A DNA stretch of 58,383 nucleotides. It comes from Bacillota bacterium. Lineage in GTDB: Bacteria > Bacillota > Clostridia > Oscillospirales > Acutalibacteraceae. Location: NCBI GenBank assembly GCA_022706685.1, contig JAKJCA010000011.1:1-58383 (forward strand), in the 5' to 3' direction. Position 1 is the stretch's first letter; each line of letters starts with the position of its first letter. Position numbers and translations under genes: made by a program. A model generated the notes under the pieces. It worked only from the letters and a program-made list of their open reading frames with translations. It made no database searches and was not told where the DNA came from. Shown here piece by piece: positions 50,160 to 57,596 of this stretch.

Positions 50160-50250
50160 ATCTTTATACCAAGACCCACCTTGGGCATCTCTGCGGGCGT
50201 TTTTTAAGACGCCCGCAGAATATCGCACTTCGCCCTGTGATATATGTTCA
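50160..50250. repeat. Partial hairpin repeat (R4)
   Basis: GCGGGCGTTTTTTAAGACGCCCGC (in two arms, 8-bp stem) at about 50189-50212 repeats the same hairpin seen at 49081-49104. It is followed by AATATCGCACTTCGCC and GTGATATATG. The sequence just before is a deletion-scarred copy of the 49319-49348 hairpin. Confidence 0.7.
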
Positions 50251-50446
50251 CGAGACAAGCGTATCGTTTTGTCTGCGTGTTTCCAAACCGTCTCTTAGTC
50301 TGCGCCTCTAAACGCGCGAAGGTGGTTTTGCCGCGTTTACCGCAGTAAATCCAGTTAAAGATGTATTCTTTGAAATAACTTGGAGACGGGAAGACAAGAG
50401 GTCGGTTCATCTGTCCCGTTAAGGTATAGCGGTCGTAGTTAAGGGC
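50251..50446 (-). pseudogene. Orphan coding fragment downstream of Fic gene
   Basis: On the minus strand this stretch reads open without an own start: GLTALNYDRYTLTGQMNRPL, SYFKEYIFNWIYCGKRGKTT, and a basic tail, running into repeat R4. The composition looks like real protein, but I recognise no family. It begins at the Fic stop, in another frame, with only a weak ribosome site at the internal ATG (50410). Probably a truncated gene remnant. Confidence 0.35.
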
Positions 50447-50448
50447 AG

Positions 50449-51495
50449 TTAATCCACCCTGAAATAGTAGGTACTCTTGCCGCTGCCTTCTCTCTTTAAT
50501 TCGCCGGACGCGACCAATTCGCGTAAAGCCCCCTCAATAGAACTGTCGCTGATCGTGGGGCAGAGTTCCCGGATATCCTGTTTGTTGAAACGGCCGATCT
50601 TGTTTTTACTTGCCCGCCGCACCATTTCAAGCGCAGGGAGTTTCGTTTCCACAAGCGCAATGCGGTCTTCAAAATCGTTATAGGCGGCGAGAATTGTTCC
50701 GAGAAGGTATTTGATAAACGGTACCTTGTTTTCAGTCGCTTCGTGCCATCGCGTCTTGGATTCGGCAAGCGCATCATAGTACAGTTCTTTATTCTTTGCT
50801 ATCTTGGCTTCGAGGGAGATATACTTGCCGACATAAAAGCCGTTGCGATACAACAGCAGTGTCGTAAGCAGACGGCTCATTCTGCCGTTGCCGTCATTGA
50901 ACGGATGAATGCACAAAAAATCATGGATAAACACCGGGATTGCAATCAAGGGTTCCAATTCCATGTTCCCAATCACCCGGTTATATTCCTCACAGATTCT
51001 ATCCAGCGCTTCCGGGGTTTCATAGGGCGCAAGAGGTGTAAACAACGTCTCCACACGACCGTCGGAATGGGTGGCGCTGATATAATTCTGCACGGTTTTT
51101 GTGCGGCCTGCCATCGGGTTGCTCATATGGCTGTACAGAATCTTATGAAGCTGCAGGATATGGTTTTGCGTAATAGGGATCGCGTCAAAATTTTCGTGTA
51201 TTATGCTCAGCACATCACGGTATCCGGCTATTTCCTGCTCGTTACGGTTTTTGGGCGTTGTTTTTTCTTGAACAAGCTGACGAATGCGCGTATTCGTCGT
51301 GACGATGCCTTCAATGGCATTCGATGCCTCGGTGCTGTGTATTCTCGCAATCTCCTCCAGTTTTTCAAGGTCTTGCGGGCGTTGTTTCAAATACAGTTCC
51401 TGCTTGCCAGCTTCTTTGTATATGGCAGCAATCAGTCGCAGGATGTCCGAATCCCATTTCTGATCTTTGATTGCGGAATAATGAAAGGCTCTCAT
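50449..51495 (-). CDS. Fic-domain protein (AMPylase family) with winged-helix C-terminus
   Basis: Fic/DOC-family nucleotidyl transferase of 348 residues. The catalytic motif is HPFNDGNGR (197-205). An N-terminal inhibitory helix has SNAIEG (58-63), fitting the (S/T)xxxE(G/N) pattern, so this is a self-contained class II Fic whose Glu62 blocks ATP binding. A winged-helix segment (NKQDIRELCPT..SIEGALRELVASGELKREG) lies at the C-terminus, giving DNA-binding potential. ATG 51495 follows AAAGGGG by six bases; the frame is open 10 codons further upstream. No separate antitoxin is needed. Its promoter contains three similar motifs (51526-51600), suggesting autoregulation. Confidence 0.88.
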   Translation of the reverse strand: MRAFHYSAIKDQKWDSDILRLIAAIYKEAGKQELYLKQRPQDLEKLEEIARIHSTEASNAIEGIVTTNTRIRQLVQEKTTPKNRNEQEIAGYRDVLSIIHENFDAIPITQNHILQLHKILYSHMSNPMAGRTKTVQNYISATHSDGRVETLFTPLAPYETPEALDRICEEYNRVIGNMELEPLIAIPVFIHDFLCIHPFNDGNGRMSRLLTTLLLYRNGFYVGKYISLEAKIAKNKELYYDALAESKTRWHEATENKVPFIKYLLGTILAAYNDFEDRIALVETKLPALEMVRRASKNKIGRFNKQDIRELCPTISDSSIEGALRELVASGELKREGSGKSTYYFRVD

Positions 51496-51525
51496 TTGCT
51501 TCCCCTTTCGTTTTCTTTCCCTCAA

Positions 51526-51600
51526 AATATAGCGAAAAATAAGGGATTAGTCAATAGAATAAGCGATTATTCCCTTACTTTGTGCCAAAATTAAGGGAAT
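51526..51600 (-). promoter_or_regulatory. Fic promoter with three repeated operator-like motifs
   Basis: TTGACT (51554-51549 on the minus strand), 17-bp spacer, TATATT (51531-51526). The motif TAAGGGAATAA occurs near 51592-51602, its reverse complement near 51566-51577, and a variant AAGGGATTA lies inside the spacer (51541-51549). Autoregulation by the winged-helix Fic protein is an inference. Confidence 0.6.
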
Positions 51601-51644
51601 AAAGGCACGGAGCCGGTTCACTTGCGTTATGCGGGGTTTCGTGA

Positions 51645-51750
51645 ACTGTCGCCCGGCGGCGACGTGAAATCATACGCCGCGGCGGACGGTGATATTTTGC
51701 GGCGAGCCGCAAAGCGATATCTTGACGTGTTCATATTTGACGTGTATGGG
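51645..51750. repeat. GTGATAT hairpin array (R5)
   Basis: GTCGCC-CGGC-GGCGAC, then GTGAAATCAT, a CCGCGG palindrome, GTGATAT, TTTGCGGC-GA-GCCGCAAA, then GATATCTTGACGTGTTCATATTTGACG in two parts. The last 40 bp match the array at 54.1 kb. The remainder of the 51603-51830 gap holds the terminator below. Confidence 0.75.
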
Positions 51751-51753
51751 ATG

Positions 51754-51787
51754 AAAAAGCCCCCATTTCAAAAAAATGAGGGCTTTT
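51754..51787 (-). terminator. Terminator of DUF6273 gene 2
   Basis: On the minus strand AAAAGCCCTCATTT pairs with AAATGGGGGCTTTT, with one G-U pair, and is followed by TTTC. It lies 44 bp after the stop. Confidence 0.75.
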
Positions 51788-51830
51788 CCGGATCCAGGGG
51801 GACGGTTCATCTTGTATGAACGGAATTGTC

Positions 51831-53861
51831 TTAAATCGGAATCGCCAGCCCCGTCGCCTGATCGATTTTCAGCAGATAGTTTTCGGCGTCAACCACCAGG
51901 CAGGCATCTAAAGTATCCACATTTCCGTCCTTATTGATATCCCCCGCCAACAGTTGCGCGGCGTTGGCGGCCGGGTCCAGGTTGACGACAAAATTTTCAT
52001 AGTCGACCATCATGCCGGCGTCGGCATTGTCAATATTGCCGTCGCCGTTGAAATCGCCGAAGATGACGATGGTATAACTTTCCACGATTTGCCCGCCAAG
52101 CAACGCATTCACAACGGTTCCGGTGCCGAAGCCGTTGGCCGCGGGGACATACGCCAATTCATATCCCGGCGCGACATCCACAAAATTATCCAGCGACGTA
52201 ATCCCGGGCGCCAGGCCGTATATGAAATGCTTTGTACGGTCAATGGCGCAGCCGGAACCGGGCTTCGGCGTGAGGATGTCGGATATCAGATTGATTTTCA
52301 TAGCGGGGCGGACACCAAAATTGTGATTGGCATGGTTGATGTTGTAGTCGCAGATAAAGCCGTCATAGTAGACAAAGCTCGTACCATGCTGATTAGAGCC
52401 GGGCGAACGCAGCCACCAGCTGCTGTTTCCTTTAATGAAAGTATCGTTATAGACATAAAGCCCCTGGCTTCTTGCAAAGTCGGTGCCCATCGTTTGGCGC
52501 GTCTTGTCAATATTGACGGACGGCTTGAAACCGTAATTGGGGTTTTTCACTTCGCCGCAGGAGAGCAGGAACAGTTTGTCATTGGTATCGTTGCCCCCGT
52601 CCGTGCCGTACTCCGGGTTATCTTCGGTGACCACGGCGCTTGTTTTAATCCTCGCCTGCTCGGTTGGACTAAAGGCAGTATTATAGAAGTCTCCGTTTAA
52701 CCACGACCGCAGGTCGCAGGTTTCCCAGGTAACATCCGTTGTGTCCGGATTGTAAGCTCTTGATGCCAATATTTTCTCCGCCATGACAAACAGTTCGCCG
52801 TTGGCGTTGGAAAGGACGCGCCATTCAATCGGCTCAAACTTGAACCAATAGACGGTGTTGATAGAATATCCGTTTTGTGCCCGATAGAAATCGTCATAGG
52901 TGTAATACACCCGGCAGTATTTTGAACCGCCGTAGGTGACGGTGTTATCCGCCTGCAGCGGCTGGCCTTCAAGCGCGGCGAGCAGCGCGGCGTCGGTCAC
53001 TTTCGTCTGCGGATACGAGCCGAAGGCGACGATGTCGCCGGTCACATAATTGGTCAGATTAATTCTCATGGCGGGGCGGACACCGGTAGCGGCGGCGTTG
53101 ACAGTGAAGCCGGAATAGTAAAGACGGCCGTCAAAGCGGACAATGCCCGCCCTGGTCTGATAGACGCCGGGGGTCCGCAGCCACCAATAGCCATTTCCTG
53201 AAACAAGAGCGAGACCCCGGCTTATCGCATAATCGCTTCCCTGCGCGACGCGGGCCGTGTCCAAAACCGCGACGTCGCCGAAACCATACGCCGGGTTTGC
53301 AGCTTCGGCACAGGATAGTAAAAACAGTTTGTCGTTTGTATTGTTGCCGCCGTCCGTATCATAACCGGGATATTTCTCGTTGACAACAAGGCTCGTTTTT
53401 ATCTTCGCCTGTTCCGATGCGTTGAAAGCGGCGTTGTAAAACTCGCCGTTGAGCCAGGCGCGGATGGTGCTGTTTTCCCAAGTGACAGAGGCGATTTGCG
53501 AATAATACGGCCTTGAATCCAATATCTTCTCTGCCATGACAAACAGTTCGCCGTCGGTGTTGGAAAGGACGCGCCATTGAATCGGCTCGTATTTGAACCA
53601 ATCGGTCTGTTTCAGGTACTTGCCGCCGTTATACGTCACGATGTTGCCTGCCTGCAGCGGCTGGCTTTCAAGCGCGGTTATCAAAGCGGCGTCGGTCACT
53701 TTCGTCTGGGGATACGAGCCGAAGGCGATGATGCCGCCGGTTGTATCGTTGGTCTGTGTTACGGGCGCCGCCGAGGCGGCAAGGTTCATCAACGGGAGCA
53801 TTGCCGCCGCCATCATGGCCGCCAGCAACACGCAAAGAAGCCGTCTGCCGATTCTTTTCAT
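51831..53861 (-). CDS. Secreted DUF6273 repeat protein with C-terminal dockerin (copy 2)
   Basis: Paralogue of the 15.6-17.7 kb gene, 676 residues. A signal peptide (1-34, ending AASAAP) leads into two DUF6273 modules, each starting with a (I/D)IAFGSYPQTKVTDAAL-type segment. Both include VTWE.C/STIRAWL-like, TDGGN.TNDKLFLLSC and WWLR(S/T)PG motifs. The C-terminus has two calcium-loop repeats (GDFNGDGNIDNADAG and GDINKDGNVDTLDAC), a dockerin-like pair; the second ends in Cys where the first copy has Gly. The start at 53861 (MKRIGRRLL) has GGGGGA upstream; the open frame starts 14 codons earlier. Function unknown; no cohesin or scaffold gene in the window. Confidence 0.85.
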   Translation of the reverse strand: MKRIGRRLLCVLLAAMMAAAMLPLMNLAASAAPVTQTNDTTGGIIAFGSYPQTKVTDAALITALESQPLQAGNIVTYNGGKYLKQTDWFKYEPIQWRVLSNTDGELFVMAEKILDSRPYYSQIASVTWENSTIRAWLNGEFYNAAFNASEQAKIKTSLVVNEKYPGYDTDGGNNTNDKLFLLSCAEAANPAYGFGDVAVLDTARVAQGSDYAISRGLALVSGNGYWWLRTPGVYQTRAGIVRFDGRLYYSGFTVNAAATGVRPAMRINLTNYVTGDIVAFGSYPQTKVTDAALLAALEGQPLQADNTVTYGGSKYCRVYYTYDDFYRAQNGYSINTVYWFKFEPIEWRVLSNANGELFVMAEKILASRAYNPDTTDVTWETCDLRSWLNGDFYNTAFSPTEQARIKTSAVVTEDNPEYGTDGGNDTNDKLFLLSCGEVKNPNYGFKPSVNIDKTRQTMGTDFARSQGLYVYNDTFIKGNSSWWLRSPGSNQHGTSFVYYDGFICDYNINHANHNFGVRPAMKINLISDILTPKPGSGCAIDRTKHFIYGLAPGITSLDNFVDVAPGYELAYVPAANGFGTGTVVNALLGGQIVESYTIVIFGDFNGDGNIDNADAGMMVDYENFVVNLDPAANAAQLLAGDINKDGNVDTLDACLVVDAENYLLKIDQATGLAIPI

Positions 53862-53902
53862 TCCGCTTTCCCCCTGCTGTTTTAATGCTGATATATGAGG
53901 CA

Positions 53903-53932
53903 AATATACATTAACTGTCCGGAATAAGTCAA
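53903..53932 (-). promoter_or_regulatory. Promoter of DUF6273 gene 2
   Basis: TTGACT (53932-53927 on the minus strand), 18-bp spacer and TATATT (53908-53903), about 40 bp before the ATG. Confidence 0.65.
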
Positions 53933-54044
53933 CACGAAAATGAAGTGTGAATTTGTCTCGCGGGAGAAGGGGCTGGCTTCCATGTCATGTCAGAGACACA
54001 TGTCATCATGTCAGCGGGACGGGGTTTGACAAACGTTCCGTGGG

Positions 54045-54150
54045 GTTAGTGATATATCGTCTTTGCCGATGTGAAATTGACGCTTTGCGTCAGTGATATT
54101 TTCGGCGAGCCGCAAAATGATATCTTGACGTGTTTATATTTGACGCGTAT
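54045..54150. repeat. GTGATAT hairpin array (R6)
   Basis: GTGATAT words alternate with short hairpins: ATCG-TCTTTG-CCGAT, GACGC-TTT-GCGTC and TTTTCGGC...GCCGCAAAA. The following GATATCTTGACGTGTTTATATTTGACGCG (in parts) matches R5. The upstream GTGGGGTTAGTGATAT matches the start of R7. The rest of the 53933-54338 gap carries a hairpin and a candidate promoter, listed separately. Confidence 0.75.
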
Positions 54151-54155
54151 GGCAT

Positions 54156-54184
54156 AAAAAACCTTATCTTTCGACAAGGTTTTT
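54156..54184. terminator. Hairpin terminator-like sequence attached to R6
   Basis: AAAACCTTATC pairs with GACAAGGTTTT around TTTC, with one mismatch, and ends in TTTTT. The same hairpin follows R7 at 57119. As no plus-strand gene ends just upstream, it appears to be part of the repeat cassette. Confidence 0.65.
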
Positions 54185-54275
54185 CGGCGGAGTAGCCCGC
54201 GCGGCGCGAGAGTTCGAATCTCGACTCAAAGACGCGGCATTCGGCGTCAAACCCCGTCTCCTTGACATCTTAGGG

Positions 54276-54304
54276 TTGCGGCCAATACCCCTATCTGATA
54301 TTAT
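54276..54304 (+). promoter_or_regulatory. Candidate promoter of the 871-residue protein gene
   Basis: TTGCGG (54276-54281), 17-bp spacer and TATTAT (54299-54304), 35 bp before the TTG start. Confidence 0.4.
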
Positions 54305-54338
54305 CATAGAAATTAAATAGCTTTTCAGGCGGTGCTTT

Positions 54339-56954
54339 TTGTTTAATCGTATTATTTCATTAATACTGTCTTTCAGCATGATGTTTTTATCGTTTTTTTC
54401 ATTTTTTAATTCATCTGCCAAAGAGTTGCGAATTCTTGTGCCGGATGAATGGGAGATGGATGTAGGCGACAGCCGCACGCTTGAGTGTGTTTTCAAAGAC
54501 AAAGAGCATACGGGGGCAATTACTTGGAGTGTCTCCCCGGACGAGGTCGCCGTTATTGACGATCATGGCAGAATAACCGTAACGGGCATCGGTCAGGCTG
54601 CTGTCACCGCCCAATCGGGCAGTCTGCATGACACCGTGACGCTTCATGCGACATCAACGCCCACAATCATTGCCGAAAGAAAGGCCATTCAACGCTATAA
54701 AAACGGCGCAGCGGCTCAAGTCAACAATCTTCAAAAGATTGTGACAAGATACGCTAAAGGCGACTCAAATGTACCCGCCGATGTTTCATCGGTTTCCGAT
54801 TATACCGCTTACCAAAGCGCGGTTACCGCAGACGGCGCGGTATGGACGATAACCGGTTACGGTGTTTTGCGCACCGATGACAATGCACCGACACTCAGGG
54901 ATCGCGAACAGCGTTTCATGGGAGACCGTTATTTCTACAGCGCCGATACTACCGACGGCAAGGTTCTTGCTATTTATTCGGATGGGGATAACGGTATATG
55001 GACGACAATGCAAAACGGATACACGCACATTGCCATGGTTGAAATGGACGGCACCCAAAAGGCCGAGATCATGAGCGATACCACGCAAGCGCATGTTGCA
55101 CGGCGCGGTATGGTTTCAGAGGCTTACGGTCAAAATAATGACTGGCGAACATATGATGATGACAATGACGGATTGTGGACATCGATGTACGGAGCGGGCG
55201 AGCTGATGCGCTATGCATCTTTACGCAACGACCCTGACGCGTCGGAGACTCAGATTGAGCAGGCACGCCGGACAGCGACGCGTTCTGCGGAAGCAGTGTT
55301 AATGTTGCACTACATATCCATGAGAACAGGCACGACTCAAGCGTATGTACGCAGAGAAGTCAACGGTGATTACCCTTGGGATACCGAAGACCGCTGGCTT
55401 TCGGCCGATGCCCTTGAAAAAGGAGGCAACGGCGCGACGGTTGTTCCCTCTAAAAGCCCTGCGGACCGTTTCAACAGCGCTTATCTGCGCTATACGTTCA
55501 CAGGCTCGGATAAAAAGCTGTTGAACGAAGGTTATTATGTCCCGGCAGATCCCGGCGTTTGGTCAAACCCTGCCGACAACGCAAACGCAGGCACTGAGTA
55601 TGAAAAGCAGAATCGATTGCTGAAAGGCTTTGTTGCGAGAACATATTCCCTCAGGGATGAGAATAACGGTGTTTATGGCAATATTTACTGGCGCGTCAAC
55701 GCCGATAAAACCGCAACCGGTGTTTCCGCCAAGCCGGAGAGTGATCCGGATTACCTTATCAATCATGAGAACCTGCGCGGCGTAATCGTTGATGCGTCAG
55801 GCGAAGTTCCGCAGCGTTTGTGGGATGCACTGATCGGTTCCGGTTATACAGCCGAAGATATCATTTACAAAGGAGATACCAGCGCCGATGAGCTGATCGG
55901 CCATATGTTTATCTTCAAACTGATTTATGACATACTGGCGCCGGAAGACCCCGAACTCAAGGAAATCCTTGTCACCGCCGCGGACAATTTAGCGCAGCAT
56001 ATGGTTGACAACGGTTATATGCTTGTCGACGGAAGCGGTCAGCCGGCGACATGGTCGAATTTTAGCAGGCAGGCATTTTCTGCAAGCTCCGCTGTTGGGC
56101 TTGCTCCCCTGCATGCCTTGGTAGCGCTCAGTATTTTTAAGGTTGCGGCTTATGTTACGGGATATGAAAAATGGGAAAACGAATACCGGTTTTTAGCCCT
56201 CGACCCCGCATACGAATACGCTGAGATAGCGGCGCAGTATTCTGAACGCGTGCAGGCGGCAATAGCCTACGCTTTAGGGAGAGAAGTGTCACCTGCCATT
56301 TCAACCGCAATCAACCTGCTGAGTTACAGCTCGGCAATGGAAACGCTCAGACGCCTGGCACAAAACTATTCCGACGAAGAAATGGCAATGCTCGCGTTTT
56401 ATTTGATGTTCCAACTGGAAGAGGACAGTGATTTGCTGTATTATTACCGCGCGGCTCTTGAGGATTGGTGGGTTTCCATTCAGTATAGTGAAAACCCGCT
56501 TTGGTATTATATCTATCAACTTGCTTATCCGGATAAAACAGTCAAGGACGCCTACGGGAACGACGTTCTCAAAACTGCCGCATGGTCTTTAAGCCGTCAT
56601 CCCGTTGATACAATCTGTTACCTTGCGTCCAATAAAAAGCGGGATGATATTGACGCGCTCGATTTATCGCCCTTGAACATTGATGCCAGAACAACGCTGT
56701 CATTTTCGCTCAAAGGAGGGGCCGCCCCGCCTGAATTGCCGGCTGAGTCCGAACTGACGGATGTCATTCAATATTTATTTGGCATATCAAGGCTTAAATG
56801 GTCGGTTGCCGCACCCGATGAGCGTGCTCTTCATAAGTATAACAACAGCAGTTATTGGCTTGATACCAACTATAATCCCCATAAGATGGAAGGTTCAACG
56901 ACTTATACGCTGCCATACTGGTTCGGTGTATATCATGGGATGCTGTCCGCGTAG
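54339..56954 (+). CDS. Large secreted protein with N-terminal Ig-like (Big2) domain, unknown
   Basis: Unrecognised 871-residue secreted protein. The signal peptide (about 1-27, MFNRIISLIL...FNSSAK) is followed by a bacterial Ig-like group 2 domain (about 30-105; WSVSPDEVAVIDDHGRITV quoted in parts as WSVSPDEVAVID and GRITVTGIG). A large helical region follows (about 120-830), rich in aromatic residues, with YEKWENEYRFL and WWVSIQYSENPLWYY, which may form an alpha-helical toroid. The start is a TTG with AGGCGGTG four to five bases upstream; the first in-frame ATG (54378) would remove the basic N-terminus of the signal. Both sides carry repeat-plus-hairpin cassettes (R6 and R7). Lower GC than the window average. 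No function can be assigned. Confidence 0.7.
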   Translation: MFNRIISLILSFSMMFLSFFSFFNSSAKELRILVPDEWEMDVGDSRTLECVFKDKEHTGAITWSVSPDEVAVIDDHGRITVTGIGQAAVTAQSGSLHDTVTLHATSTPTIIAERKAIQRYKNGAAAQVNNLQKIVTRYAKGDSNVPADVSSVSDYTAYQSAVTADGAVWTITGYGVLRTDDNAPTLRDREQRFMGDRYFYSADTTDGKVLAIYSDGDNGIWTTMQNGYTHIAMVEMDGTQKAEIMSDTTQAHVARRGMVSEAYGQNNDWRTYDDDNDGLWTSMYGAGELMRYASLRNDPDASETQIEQARRTATRSAEAVLMLHYISMRTGTTQAYVRREVNGDYPWDTEDRWLSADALEKGGNGATVVPSKSPADRFNSAYLRYTFTGSDKKLLNEGYYVPADPGVWSNPADNANAGTEYEKQNRLLKGFVARTYSLRDENNGVYGNIYWRVNADKTATGVSAKPESDPDYLINHENLRGVIVDASGEVPQRLWDALIGSGYTAEDIIYKGDTSADELIGHMFIFKLIYDILAPEDPELKEILVTAADNLAQHMVDNGYMLVDGSGQPATWSNFSRQAFSASSAVGLAPLHALVALSIFKVAAYVTGYEKWENEYRFLALDPAYEYAEIAAQYSERVQAAIAYALGREVSPAISTAINLLSYSSAMETLRRLAQNYSDEEMAMLAFYLMFQLEEDSDLLYYYRAALEDWWVSIQYSENPLWYYIYQLAYPDKTVKDAYGNDVLKTAAWSLSRHPVDTICYLASNKKRDDIDALDLSPLNIDARTTLSFSLKGGAAPPELPAESELTDVIQYLFGISRLKWSVAAPDERALHKYNNSSYWLDTNYNPHKMEGSTTYTLPYWFGVYHGMLSA

Positions 56955-57005
56955 GTAGACAGGGGGACGGCAGACTGTTACAAAACGACAACCCCCGTGG
57001 GGCTA

Positions 57006-57112
57006 GTGATATATCGGCTTTGCCGATGTGATATAGCCGCTGCGCGGCTGTGATATATTTCGCCGGACGAAATATGATATTCAAGGGGCGTCTTGAACAA
57101 GTCGCCCCTTGA
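57006..57112. repeat. GTGATAT hairpin array, best example (R7)
   Basis: A regular modular array: GTGATAT, hairpin ATCGGC-TTT-GCCGAT, GTGATAT, hairpin AGCCGC-TGC-GCGGCT, GTGATAT, hairpin ATTTCG-CCGGA-CGAAAT, ATGATAT, hairpin TCAAGGGGCG-(12 nt)-CGCCCCTTGA. Hairpin sequences differ while the 7-bp word is kept, with positions at 57006-57012, 57028-57034, 57050-57056 and 57074-57080. It follows the stop of the 871-residue gene by about 50 bp. Confidence 0.85.
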
Positions 57113-57118
57113 GTTGAA

Positions 57119-57147
57119 AAAACCTTGTCTTTCGACAAGGTTTTTTC
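57119..57147 (+). terminator. Terminator after R7
   Basis: AAAACCTTGTC (57119-57129) pairs perfectly with GACAAGGTTTT (57134-57144) around TTTC and runs into TTTTTT. It probably ends transcription of the 871-residue gene through the array. Confidence 0.8.
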
Positions 57148-57195
57148 TGGAGAAGGACACGAGTTTGATACAAAATGCACCCGGTAGCCTTGTTC

Positions 57196-57320
57196 CCGTT
57201 TGTTGGGTGAACACCCTTGACGTTTCCCGTTTGTTCCGTGTGCAGAGTGAACACCCCTTATTGACGATGATATTCAAATTTGCCGTAGGGGTATTCAAAA
57301 TTACATAGGGGTATTTAAAT
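57196..57320 (+). repeat. Short direct repeats in a gene-free gap
   Basis: CCCGTTTGTT occurs twice (about 57198 and 57226) with GTGAACACCC copies (about 57207 and 57247). TAGGGGTATT also occurs twice (about 57286 and 57305). The 57148-57551 gap shows nothing else that I can recognise; no ORF of convincing composition crosses it. Confidence 0.5.
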
Positions 57321-57551
57321 CGAAAAAGTGCCGTAGAATGGGAGTTTTTCGCAAGTTTTTGCTCTCCGGCACTGGGTGTAGCAGAAGGTGCAGATTCCGT
57401 AATCCGGTTGTGTGACTTCGGAATTCTACTCAGAATGAGAATAAAACTCCTCGGGCGGATCGAAGTGTGACTATGAAATTGAAGCGAAAATTTGCCGATT
57501 TTCGTAGCAAAGAACGAGTCCTGAATTGTGTGATATCACTCGCTCAAGGCA

Positions 57552-57583
57552 ACAAAAACCGCCGCTACATCTCTGCAGCGGCG
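57552..57583 (-). terminator. Terminator of the beta-lactamase-fold gene
   Basis: On the minus strand CGCCGCT (57583-57577) pairs with AGCGGCG (57566-57560) and is followed by GTTTTTGTTG, 14 bp after the stop codon. Confidence 0.8.
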
Positions 57584-57596
57584 TCCCATATCATCG

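Noticed and set aside
54190..54235. tRNA-like T-arm (GAGAGTTCGAATCTC) after R6
   Set aside because: The T-arm stem is good, but no acceptor, D-arm or anticodon arm can be paired around it. It could be a remnant of a tRNA attachment site, but I cannot support a tRNA gene.
49079..57112. CRISPR-like regular spacing in the hairpin arrays
   Set aside because: The repeated part is only the 7-bp GTGATAT word; the intervening units are palindromes, not unique spacers, and there are no cas genes.
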